Positions 9,635 to 21,677 of a stretch of 64,000 nucleotides of DNA are shown in pieces; position 1 is the stretch's first letter, and each line of letters begins with the position of its first letter. The stretch is from Pocillopora verrucosa (lineage: Eukaryota > Cnidaria > Anthozoa > Scleractinia > Pocilloporidae): assembly GCF_036669915.1 (NCBI RefSeq), contig NC_089312.1:30661830-30725829 (forward strand), written 5' to 3'. A model generated the notes under the pieces. That model saw nothing but the letters and a program-made list of their open reading frames with translations. It did not search any database and was not told the origin of the DNA. Position numbers and translations under genes: made by a program.

Positions 9635-12600
9635 CTGAAAAAAACCATTTGATATTGCGCGGCTTACCTTGCCGAGATTCGAATTCGCACAGGGCATCTC
9701 AAACTCTTCGCTCTCAAGTGAAGAGTTGTGCCCTCTACATGTGAACCTGTTAAAAACAAGTTTTATTCTAATGAACTGGCATATTGTTCCCCTGGTGAGA
9801 CCGTCACCATGACTCTAAAGATGAGGTACAAGTGGAGAGAACTCAAAAGAAAGTAAGGCGTTATGATCTACTGGGAAAGCATCCTATCCGTTCACCACAA
9901 GTAGGAAAAAAGAGGCAGGTCAGGAAACTGTTTAAACCATTCCGGTCAATCCGGATTCTTAACAAGGTATGAGTTGTCGATAAGAGAACAGACCACGCTA
10001 AACCACTGTCGATTCGTTTTTTTTTTTTTTTACCACAATATCGACGTCAAATAAAACGATTCTTTCAGTGTGTGACCAGGATCGTGACAAGTTGACGGCA
10101 GCGTTGTCTGTACTCTTATCGACAACGGAAATTGGCAAATCAGATTATGCCATTATTGCGGCGAAATTTACTTTCGAACACAGACTACCTGATTAGAGCA
10201 ATTTCCAATCTAGAGCCTTTTAATATCACTGGAAGCGGACAATAAATAGGACAAGCCAAAGATTCCCGTAGGAGCCAATAGGCGATAGACCTTACGCAAG
10301 GTTTATCTTGTCAACCTTATCTTCATCCACTTATAAAACTGCGGCGAAAAAGCCATAATCCCTGACCAAAGTCATTTTTTTTGGACGTCCTAACAACTTT
10401 TTACCATACATTCCTTTCTGGCGAGTTGCAATGTTTGCCCCATGGCGATCCCAGAAACCTGTGCGTAAACGCAAGGATCCGATTACTAACAACTCATTCA
10501 TTAGATCTAAAAAAGGCATTTTTACTTAATATTTTCAACGGTTATACACTTCAAAACAAAATTCCGTGTTTGCTTATCAAAAACAAGTAAACAGCTTTCT
10601 TTACTCTAAGCATAATCAGAAAACAAATTGATCACAAGCCGAGGATACCTTATTGCTTTAATTTTTATGTGAGTATTTGCTATAACTGAATTCTACTTCA
10701 AGGACTTGACATTATCAATCTACAATTTTTTTTACGATTTTTTGCTGCTCTCACTTTGAAACACCGTGAAAGCTTTTCAAACTAGTTCCTTTTTTCAGTA
10801 CGTAAGTGACTTGTCTAAGAGTTTTGGCCAGGGAAAGGTTTACAAATGCGCTATTCTTATCATTTAAATCCATGTTTGACTTTACATGCAGGATAGACTT
10901 TTTAGTTTGTTAATCAAAGTTCACGTCTCACCTAACTATCATTTTTGGATTTTTTTCCGTGACCAGTGCAACACAACAGGTATGGAAAACACTTTCAAAC
11001 CAACGAACACAGGCACAATTGAATTAAGCATTATATGAAGTAACTCGTCGACACGATGGCGTTTGTTTCATAATAGTAATTCATTTGGAGATATCATTTG
11101 CATCTTTAAAACATTTCCCTCTTTCAAGGCAGGAACAAGTTATTCACAACTAGTTGTACCTGGTAAGGGCAACTGCAATAGCTGTTTTGTTTCGTCTCAT
11201 CTGAAGTTGGGGTTCAGATGTTGTCTTTGTAAGAACCATGCATGTCAAAGATGTAAATAACCTGCCTTACAAGAAGCATTAACTAATCAAGGTGAGTTTT
11301 TGAAAGGAGGTCAATAAGTCCTTTAATTAATTGTTTGGGATTAACACCAGGGGAGGAACAAGGAGGTTGAATTTGGCTCACACTCAAGCGGTAGACAAAG
11401 AGAAATTGAAGATACCTGGGGAGAGTTAATTTACGGCGCTTCCGTAAGAGCAAACAGATTGCCTTCCTTAACACATAATCGACTAATTTACGGATTGAGA
11501 TTGCCGAATTTAAGAGCCCATTTGTAAAGTATATGGCATTGCAGTTCTCAGAAATCCGATTGTAGATAGTAAATTGCCTTTGTCAACGCAAATTCATGAA
11601 TATGATGCCCTCACCTCCGCTTATCCGAGCCTGTAGAATGGTAAACGCTGGACATTGTGTGTTTAAAGTGATTGCATCTTTTGTTTCCTTTTCATTTCCG
11701 TTAAATTGAAAAGAGTTCGCTGCTTTTCAGCATAGATTACATAAACGGAGAACGATTCAGAATTTCTTATCAAATTTGAGCCACTTGTCAAATATGGTAG
11801 TAGCAAAATAATTAAAATGAACATCTCTCTGCATTTGCATGTGTGTTTAATTATCTTATCTGCATATTTCATAGCAGGAAATAATTAGTTTTTACATCCT
11901 AGTGGAGATTGCATGTTTAAGCGAGCAACACAAACAGCATCAAAAATGCTAGGTGAAGCCAACCGAGTGAAAGCAAGACCGCCGACGAGCTGGGAGAGAC
12001 CCAGAAGAAAACTTGCATGCGTTGCTTTCAATCCCTAATATTTAATCCATACTCGTTGGATTTCCTGGTTTCAAATTGAGGTTTATATAGGTAAGGTGTC
12101 TGGTCTAGTGTGTATAAACTAGCGATCGTTAGCTTCATTTTCTAAACGATGACCTGACAAAATTGGCAATTTCAGATTGCATGTAAGTACAAAAATAACC
12201 ATGCAAGATCACGATGATGTTCTTTTGACATTTTTTAAAGGGCCTTAACTGCTGTGTTTTAAGAATGAAGGAAACTCGAAAAGGTTCTTCTAAAGACTGT
12301 TTTAAAAGCTTAACTGAATTGCGTTTCATTTTGATTGTGTTAGAAAGCAAGATTTTTAAAGTTTGAAACAGAACTGTTAAGAATTTTTTTGCCGGCGAAA
12401 ATGATTATTTTGTAGCGTAATTTTTTTCCAGCGTAAACGCGAATCGTTTTTTCTAAGAGACAACATCATAAACACCTGTCTCTCTTTATCAACCTTGCTC
12501 AAATTTGTCTTCATGTCGGTGCTTTTTTGTTCGCCTTTGAATTTTATGATTTTGTTCCTCTGGAACTAAATTTCTAAGTGAAATTTAGTAATTTTATTAG

Positions 12601-13873
12601 TGTTTATAAGTTGCAAATGACTACAACCCGGGTTTTCGGTGCAGTATTCCGTGGGAGAAATTAAGACTTTTATCTTGTTGGTCTCCCAAAGCCATCAAAC
12701 AAACTAATTAAATTTACAAAAAAGATTTAGGCTGTCAATCAAATGTTGACATCGAAAGGAGAGGTACGATAATATTTTCCGCAATATAACCTACCTTGCT
12801 CAATTCAACAGCTTTCAAATTAAATAATTTACTCTTTCTTTCGATAACAAAATACTTTTAATTAAAAATTTGAGTTATGAGGAATAATATACCCATAGGT
12901 GTACATGTTTTTGAAGAAAGCAGACACTCAAGAGAGTAAAGGAAATTTAGAAGCCTTCGGAAATACGTCATTTTCTATTTTTTAGCTGAGTTCTGTGATA
13001 TGCCTGGAGCCCATGAAGGACTCCTGGGCTTACGCACTATTCGGTTGAAACGATATTCTATGCTGGAACCATCGCAATGTATTTTTTACTGATAAACCCA
13101 TTAGTGCTCATGAGAAAACATTGAATTTTGCATAAACGTTTCCTTCAAAGTTTTTTCAACTACCCCCCCACACACTCTTCTTTATTTTGATTGGGTACCC
13201 AGTATGCTCTTGGGCCAAAAGAGATGCATCATGGGAAAGAAGAGTCTCACAGTGAGTAACTTTGAATACAATCGTTCATAAAAGCTGTTTGGTGGAATGA
13301 GAAAATCAGACTAAGAAGAATAATACAGAAAAGGAACAATAGAAGGAGGAAAAACGAAGACATTTCAGTCTGCAGAAAGTCAATTTAGCCCTCTGAACGG
13401 TCACATCACCACCATTTTGAGGCAGTTGTTCAGAAATGAAGACCCACGAAATGTTTTCTTCCTCAAGCATTACTGAAACGTTTCCTGTGGGAGTAACATG
13501 ATCCTCGCACGATTATAAACATTACACGTTTCTGAGAAGTTGTAAACTTTTTTTGAAAAGAAACGGGGGGTAATTTTTGGATTTCCACACTGCATTATTC
13601 CAAGAAACCCATTTGTGACCGGTTACTGATGTAAATAAACTCTAATGATAATGTAGCATGGTAGCACGCCTCAGCAAAGCAAATAATCCGTTTTCTGCAC
13701 AGAGTTTGATATTGATAGGGCCAAATTAAAGTGCTTTAGATGCTGATAGTGCTTTGGCATCGATTGTAATTTCCTGGTTTAGGAACTCGGGTCCATATTT
13801 CACAGTACCTAACATTCAACTTTAAATACGCCATTGATAACAAAACTACAACTGACATAACTCAAGACTCACA

Positions 13874-13927
13874 CAATTTTTTCTCCCCGTACAATTTTTT
13901 CTCCCCGTGCAATTTTTCCTCCCCGCG
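13874..13927. repeat. Three tandem copies of an 18 bp unit
   Basis: Exactly three adjacent 18 bp units of CAATTTTTTCTCCCCGTG with small changes (13874-13891, 13892-13909, 13910-13927). They lie about 1.5 kb upstream of receptor copy A. I did not find the array before copies B or C. Confidence 0.8.
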
Positions 13928-15341
13928 CCAATCTCGATCTACGAAAGCAACGCCAATTGCCAGTCTTGGAGCACAAGAATCGTGCAAATCAACTCAAATA
14001 ATGATTGATTGTCATCTCAAAATTTACACAGTAAGATTGTTAGCATAAAACTAGGCGAGTTCTATAATTCACTTTTATAGTCACTGCTTTTATCAAAGCT
14101 TATTTTGTACTTGCTTCTAAATATAAAGGAATATTTTTCACCAGCCATAGTCCACCCATGTGGACTAAGGAGTGACACAGCAAATTTCATTGATGACTTA
14201 ACTCAACGTTTTCACGTAATTGTAGGCTGTCTTAGTGAAGCTAGTTCGGGGAATTCTGAACGGCTCGAGCTTAAATTCATGGACAGATAGAATTGTATTT
14301 CACAGCCTCTCTATTATTTCAAGTATAACTTTATTCCTGTTGAAGAAACTCATTTCTTTTTCCATGGTTCAAATATCAAGGGGCACGGCATTAAAAAACA
14401 TCAGGTTAATTTTGATTTGCAGCTATTGATTGAAAAATGCTTGCCAACCTTGCCACGACTTGTGCGACATGCGTTCGAGTGGAAATTTTCACCATGACTC
14501 GTAATTAATGAAAACTGCAGAACGAGGCGAGAACATGCAAATTTAAGTATGCGTTGGTAGAAAAAAGACTGCACAGATGTGTTATTTTCGTAATGCGATT
14601 GAGAATAGCTTTCAATTTCGTAAAAACCATTATGAATGATTAAGTATAAGTTGTACTAACAGGGACGTTCTCTCACGTGTAAAATATATTTTATTATTAA
14701 CGTAGTTTCCCTCTCCTATCGTCCGACAACCTATTCCCAAAAAAACCAAGGAGCTGAGCATAAGTGATTTAAAAGGGAAACAAGAAACAAAACTCAACAG
14801 TCTATAAAGTTAATGAAGGGAAGATAAACTTTGAGCAACCAACCTGCTTTTAATGGAAGGAAATAAAGGATCAGTAATAATTAGAAAGCTTTCTCTCAGC
14901 TTCTTTTTCGATTGGATGACCATGATCCAACTTAATCCAAAGAGATATGATTTTTATCGGTTTACATTTTTTCTTTCATACAAAAATAAAAGAAATGTTT
15001 GAAACGGTGTACCCCTCGGCTTTAGCGCCGGAAAACTGTTTGATGTTCAAATACCATGAAGACGAGCCTCATTGGAGGATGAAACTATTACAATCAATGC
15101 CAAACGATGGTGCGAATTAAGAAATATTTTACTCTTTTGGGTGCTTTTAAAAAGACAGTTTTATCGTAATTACTGTATTTATAGAATATCGTTGACAAAT
15201 CCTTCACATATTTATACGTTTGCCTAACCAGCATTGCTGAGATTATTGGCTAAGAAATTAATGTTTTATTGATCAATAGCTGTTGCCTTTTAACTCCAAA
15301 GGCGTAAACGAACTTCATCACATTTTGATCAGAAAAGAACA

Positions 15342-15350
15342 TTTATAAAG
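15342..15350 (+). promoter_or_regulatory. Putative TATA element of receptor copy A
   Basis: TTTATAAAG about 70 bp upstream of the chosen ATG, embedded in a stretch (CATTTATAAAGATAATACT) conserved at the same distance before copies B (35112-35120) and C (48193-48201). The conserved position supports a core promoter with a short 5' UTR. No transcript evidence is available. Confidence 0.45.
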
Positions 15351-15419
15351 ATAATACTGACGAATCCCTCGCCAGTCTGCAAGAATAACGCGTTGTTTCG
15401 TATGTCGAAGGTAACCGTA

Positions 15420-18400
15420 ATGACCAGGAAGAGACTCTGCTTTTTTCTGCTTCTACCCCTGATCTTTTCACACTGTAAAGCTAAAGAAACACTTTACATC
15501 GGTGGACTGTTTGGTATTGACACAAGTGGCGGTGGATGGAACTCGGCAGGAACAATTCCCGCCATTCAGATGGCTATCGATGAAATAAACAACAACACAG
15601 AGATTCTTAAGGATTATCACCTGCAACTTTTGATAAAGGATTCTAAGGTTTGTTAAATATTAAGAGAACGACATCTATTTTACGCAAACCATAGGGAGCT
15701 TTTTAATTCAGATCCTCCGTTAAGGTTTCAACGAGTTTTTTAAACTCGTTGATTAACAGGTTTACTAGATGATCATAAAATGACACTTTTGATTCCGATA
15801 ATCGACGTAGGCGCAGACTAGATAAATTTCAGCTTTGATTTGGACTTTTCGTTTTTTTAAACACTCAGTGCAATGTTGGCGAGGCTGTCCGCGGAACTTT
15901 GGAGTACATATCATCCGGAAAACCCAAAATCATGTTTCTAGGCCCCGGATGTTCTAAAGCCACAATGCCAGTGGCGGAAGCAATTCATTACTGGAACATT
16001 GTGCAAGTAAGTTCACTTATGAAATTTTTAATGAAGCTGGGGAAAAGTGAAGATCATGGAATAGGAGATTACGACATCTCGTAACCGGAACAATACGGCA
16101 TGCTTTGTAACTGGTTTTCATTAAAATAACAGGTTTCTTACGAACATTTTTACACCTTGCAATTAGAGATAAATGAGCTCAACCCTGTTTAGATCCCTTC
16201 TTGGAATAAAGGTGTTTTCCTCGGAACTTTTTTTCAAATGAAAGTAAATAGAGAGATAGTAAAAAAAAATTAAGAAGGTTTTTTTCCAAAATAACAACAA
16301 AAGCATTACTCAAATTTTATTCTCCTTAGATTGGCTTCTCAAATTCTTCCCCATTGCTATCGTCAAAAGCCGTTTTTCCCCTCTACTTTCGAACCAACCC
16401 TTCGGAGAGATTCACCAATCTGGGACGTATTGCGATTCTTAGACGATTCAACTGGAAGAAAGTTGCCATTATGCAACAAAACAACGACGTTTTCACAGGA
16501 ATCAGCAACTCTCTTGTTGATTTACTGAGTGCTGCCAATATAACCGTGCTTGCCTACGAGAGTTTCAAAGATCATCCGAGGTTTGCCTTAGAGAACCTGA
16601 AGGTAAACTATCTAAGTTTCATTCTGTTTTCATAAGGCACTTCACGCTAAGTGATTAAGAAATGAACCCCTTATTTTCCATGGTCACTTTGGAATGTCGA
16701 TTTATTGACGACAGTATTGATCAGAAGGAAGAAGACAACGGGTAACGCAATTTATTCCGATAATCCTGGTAACTATGTAAGTGAGGTTAAAATTTTTTTT
16801 CCAGTTTCAAGTCTTCAGTGGTTATGGCCTAAACTTAACACAAATTGTATTTTGAATCCCTCAGAGGAAAGATGCCCGTATCATCTTTGCATTTTTCTAT
16901 CCAGATGAACATTATATCACCTTTTGTGAGGTAAGGGCGTGAAGAAAGAAAATTTCATCTCCGATGAATTACTAATTTTTCCAGAGTGAGAAACGATCGC
17001 TACTTCCCGCTTCTGAATAAAAAATGGAATTGAACCCATACTTTCATTAAAGATGTAACCAAAAGAGAGACATACCATGATGAAAGAAAAGAGGTTATAA
17101 ACTGAGAGTAGTTATCCCCGTGACCCGTAATAATTTTTTAAAGTCTATTTTAAATTTCCCGCGACGCCGGGAAGTTACCCTTATAAATACTTCCCATGAT
17201 AACGCGTTTACTATCTCAACATCATCTATCGTTGTGGTTTCCGATATTAAAGTTTTAAACAAGTTTTTAAAAACTGTAACCGCTCATCATCGAAACAAAT
17301 CTATAAATGTTTGCCTTACCGTTTGAATACTTACTTTTATTGATTTATGCGCACTGATGTAAGAAAAAAAAAATCGTGCCTTACTGTAGTTTTGCCTTGC
17401 TTAACGTCTACTATTGTAGTGATGTTTTATACTTTCTCGCAAATGGCAGGAGCTCATGTAAACAATTCTCCACCAATTCATAAAAGTGATAAGTCATAAA
17501 GCTAGCCGAATTTAGCGAGAAACTAGTCACATTGTCACATAGAAACAAATTCAGGTAAGAAATCAATGTTTCGGCAGCGAGATCGAACCGGTCCTCTTTC
17601 TGTACTTTAAGTTTTGGTTTATTGTTATTTGCGAAGCGAAACGGCAGGAAACGAAATGAAAATCTGTAATTTGGGAAATATAAATCTGTAAAATTTGCGA
17701 AACAGAAATCTGTTAATGATTTGCGAAATAAAATCTGTAATTTGCGACATCATGAGCCGGAAACCTGTCAATTATTTGCAAAATAGAATCTGTAATTTGC
17801 GAAAAAGAAATCTATTAATGATCTGCAAAGTAGAAATTTGTAATTTTCCAAAAAGAAATCTGTTCATGATTTGCGGAACCGGGCGGAAAGCCCCTCAGGC
17901 CAAAAGAACGAGTCGGTCAGTTCACAACAAGTGTGGATTGCATACGCAACCTATAAAATAATTACTAAAACAACGAGTGAGAAATGAAAAAATTTAATCT
18001 ATTCCGCAAATTACAGATTTTCATTTCGTTTCGTTTCGCAAATTTCAGTAAGCCTTTTTAACTGTAAAGCGCCGGAAAACGCTATTGCCATATAAATGGA
18101 TGTTTGAAATTGATTCAAATTGATTCCTCTCAAAATATTTCTGCGTTTTACTACCCATTTAAAGAGTAAGCTTGATATATTTGTCGGATACAATTGTGTG
18201 AATCGAGAAGGAATCGCGCTTAACAGTTGCTCAGACTAATCACTCACCATCCGTTATTCATCACCGTCGGTTAGTTTCTATTCATTTTTTAACTTTCTCT
18301 CAAACCATTGGGCTCTTGTAAACAGTCATTTGCTGTATGTTTTATTTTCTACCAAATTGTAAGATTCTGTCTCTTGGTCGAGGGTCGAGGAAAAAGTCTC

Positions 18401-21400
18401 ATAGCTAATCAAGCATAGAGGTCAGCGATTAACGGCATTGATTAAAAGTAAAAAAATGATTAAGAAATCATTAAGATCGAGTCGGTTCGCTTTCTTTCTT
18501 CTGGAAAATGTGTATGTCGCGCCATTGCCGCTTAATCGATAACTCTTGAGGAAATTTACCTAAATCAATCATTGCCAGATATTCAGATCGTCCAATCAAG
18601 CTTTCTGATGAAACATCTTCCACGCACCCTTGCATGTGGAGTACAAGGGAAAAAAAGCTGAGGCTTTGCGGGTAACGCTCAGAGGTTATTTTTTTATCAT
18701 TTTGATCCAAAAATGTCACCATATCATCTAAATGAACACCACAAACCACAAAGCAGTGGTCGCCAAACAGAACACATTAAATTTCACCACAGAACCACTA
18801 ACCAATAAGTTAATGCTCTCAAAATATTGCATCGCAGGAACGGGCGCTAAAAGTAGATTTTGAAAAATCATCATTGTAATAGGGGTATGTAAGAGGGATT
18901 AGTTCTCTCAGTTCATAATCTTTTGTGAACGACTGATTATGAAAAAAAAATTCCGGCAAGTATTTTCAAACTTAAACAAACTGGAGTACAACAACATTAT
19001 GGTCCATTTGCAAGATTATAAACATATCCATACATTAACACTGAAACCCAAAATACGACTATTATAACGAAACTACATTACACTGGTCAAGAATTGATAA
19101 CCGTTTCACGTGTAAATCAGTTATTTTTTGTGTTTGAATTACAACATACAGGCCTTGAAGAAAGGTATGTATGGACCGAAATATGTGTGGATTTTGAACT
19201 CTGCTCGAATTCAGGACAATTGGTGGAAAGTGCAGAGTCCTCTCGTGGATTGTACTCCGGAGGAAGTGCGGAAAGGCCTGAGTAACAACATCGGAACCGG
19301 AGAATTGAAACTCAGTCCTCTCTCGGGACCAACTAAATTTGGAAAGGTATGTAACATAACCCTAAGTCAAACTGTCGTGTCTCCTCTTTTTACACGAGGA
19401 GAGGCTTAGTAGAGTGTTGGAAACTCTATGATATGTTAATTCGTCTTATTTTGGTCGATATTTTGTAAGTGATTCGTTTGTCTATTATATAACTAAACAT
19501 GTACGCGGCAGGTGTCTTTTTCTCCCTTATATGGCCTTGTTCCCCATGCTTGCTACCCCACGTTTTTCGTGTTCTTTTCGAATAAGCTAGGAGCTGCATA
19601 TGTGAGAGGGAGTTAATCGAAGCGTTGTCATAGAATCGTTAAATCAAGTGATTAAACCGTGATTTAATAAGGAAGCGTGGAACAGCTTTTCCACGTTTTC
19701 AATAACAGGCGATTATTTCACGATTGTGAAAATATATACTTTGAATAGTTGACAACAAACCTCGATTTGTTGAAATTAATGAATGAGAATAACGAAAACT
19801 TAAATTTCTTTCATTGACCATCCCGGGCTGACATAACAAAAAGCCTCGATAAGTACGTATAGAAAAACAAAATTAACAATACAACTTTCACCGACTAAGC
19901 ATAGACACACTTTTAACACATAATTAAATAAAAATACAAGGAAAGGTCATATACTAACACAGATCAACTAGCTATCTCCTCTACAATAATTTGCATTGTC
20001 ATCTTTCTCAGACGCCCCAAGAACTCTATGCTGAATATCTAGAACGCCTCAACAACTCGGGATATTCCGAAAATACGTTTGCTTCTTATGGATACGACGC
20101 GGCCTGGACATGCGCACTGACTCTCAACGCATCAATTGATGTCTTGGGAAAACAGAACTTCAAACTGAATGAATTCAACTATAGCCATCCTAACATGAGC
20201 AAAGTCTTTGTCGACATAATGAAGAGGATTTCATTCGCTGGAATGTCAGTAAGTTGCATTCAATCGCGATTGCTGTGTTAGTAATCTGTGGTTGCTGTTT
20301 GAAAGGCAAATCCATTCTCTAGATTATCGAATTTCAAGTCTTCAATCCATTTGTAGGGCCAGGTGAAGTTCGACAGTAATTATGACCGTATAACAAAACT
20401 TGAGGTCCAACAAATACAAGGCAAGTACTGACCGTGTGTGACAAATTGTTGTCGCCTTTCTCGAATCAGACCCTGCCAGAGGTCTTTGGTATACCTTCAA
20501 ACCCAATCTTTTAAAAGCTTTGTTTGTCTCGTCGTGTAGGAAACACCCAACGAAGAGTTGCATTCTACGACATGGAAAATGACACTTACGAAGAGGATAG
20601 CAATAGTGTTTACTCATGGGATGGTAATATGCATGTTATACATATATAATCTAATTTTATTATATTGACAAAAAATTTCTTCTTGAGAACCTCTTTTTTT
20701 TTAACTTGAAACCGTAACTAGTTTTTCAAGGAGAAGAATGAAATTGAAAGTGCCATTTGCGCTAAGATCTTTTATTATACATTCTACAGAGAAAAATAAC
20801 TTTTATATTACTGATCTTTTATCTTAGCGAGAGAAGATAATTGCAACACTACGATCACACGATCGCATGTGTTATTATCTAGTTTGATAGATGGATATAT
20901 AAAAACCTTACCTTCCGATTTAGATATGCTGTGCACCTCTTCTTCATCAGAGTGAAATTTTTGTTTTTGCTTGTTTAGGTGGTAAAGTCCCCGTCGATGG
21001 TCTAAGAATAGAAGAAAAGCTGGAAGGAGTCGAACCAGGGGTCTTGTGGTTTGTTATCGCTGTATCAATCCTCGGAGTTCTGATGGCCATCGGATTCCTC
21101 ATATTCAATGTATACAACCAAAAGATCAGGTATCTGTTTTACAGTTTTTTTTTTTCGATCTTTTTCCTTTTTAGATGAGGATATTTAGATATCTGCAGAA
21201 GCAAGTTTAATCAGGTGGTCCTGTTCGATGCATTATTCTGGTAGATAGATCATGCTCAATCAGGGAGCGTTACCATGAAGTTCCCTAAACTAAACACATT
21301 ACAAAAAAATTTATAGAGCTAAATATTTTCAGTGCCAAGACATATTCTTGCCGTAAGGAGCTACTTGTCACGGTGGACATGTCATGTCTTTCTCTTAAAT

Positions 21401-21642
21401 TTATGAGTTCCTATGTAAGTTATTGAGCTCTTTAAAATGTTAAGAGATTCATTGAAACCCGGCGCGACATACTGAAAGCAACTCAGTTTTACCGGTGTTA
21501 ACCTTTTGACCCGTAAGAGTGACTACCATGTAATTTCTTGTTATAACTTGAAAGCTCATACAACCAAACGTTACATTACGCAATACTCAATAATGCTTTT
21601 AACAAGGTATAAAGGATTAATGGTGTCGCACGGAGCATGCAC

Positions 21643-21677
<35 letters not shown>

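Larger units (their letters stand above)
9099..15341 (+). other. Upstream region of receptor copy A, related to unit B (from 30125) and unit C (from about 45085)
   Basis: Non-coding. It shares landmarks with the region before copy B: TTTAGCCTACGGCATGCG (9103 and 30129), CCCCTGGTGAGACCGTCACC (9789 and 30279) and GCGCTATTCT (10848 and 30397). It shares landmarks with units B and C further on (GTTTTCGGTGCAG region, CAATCAAATGTTGACAT). All open frames in it are short and not conserved between units. The related region probably holds the receptor's regulatory DNA, but no specific element can be named. It also contains the 18 bp tandem repeat at 13874-13927. Confidence 0.55.

Noticed and set aside
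17695..17961. 88-codon frame with repeated KRNLLMIC
   Set aside because: A translation of the internal minisatellite of the inverted-repeat element.
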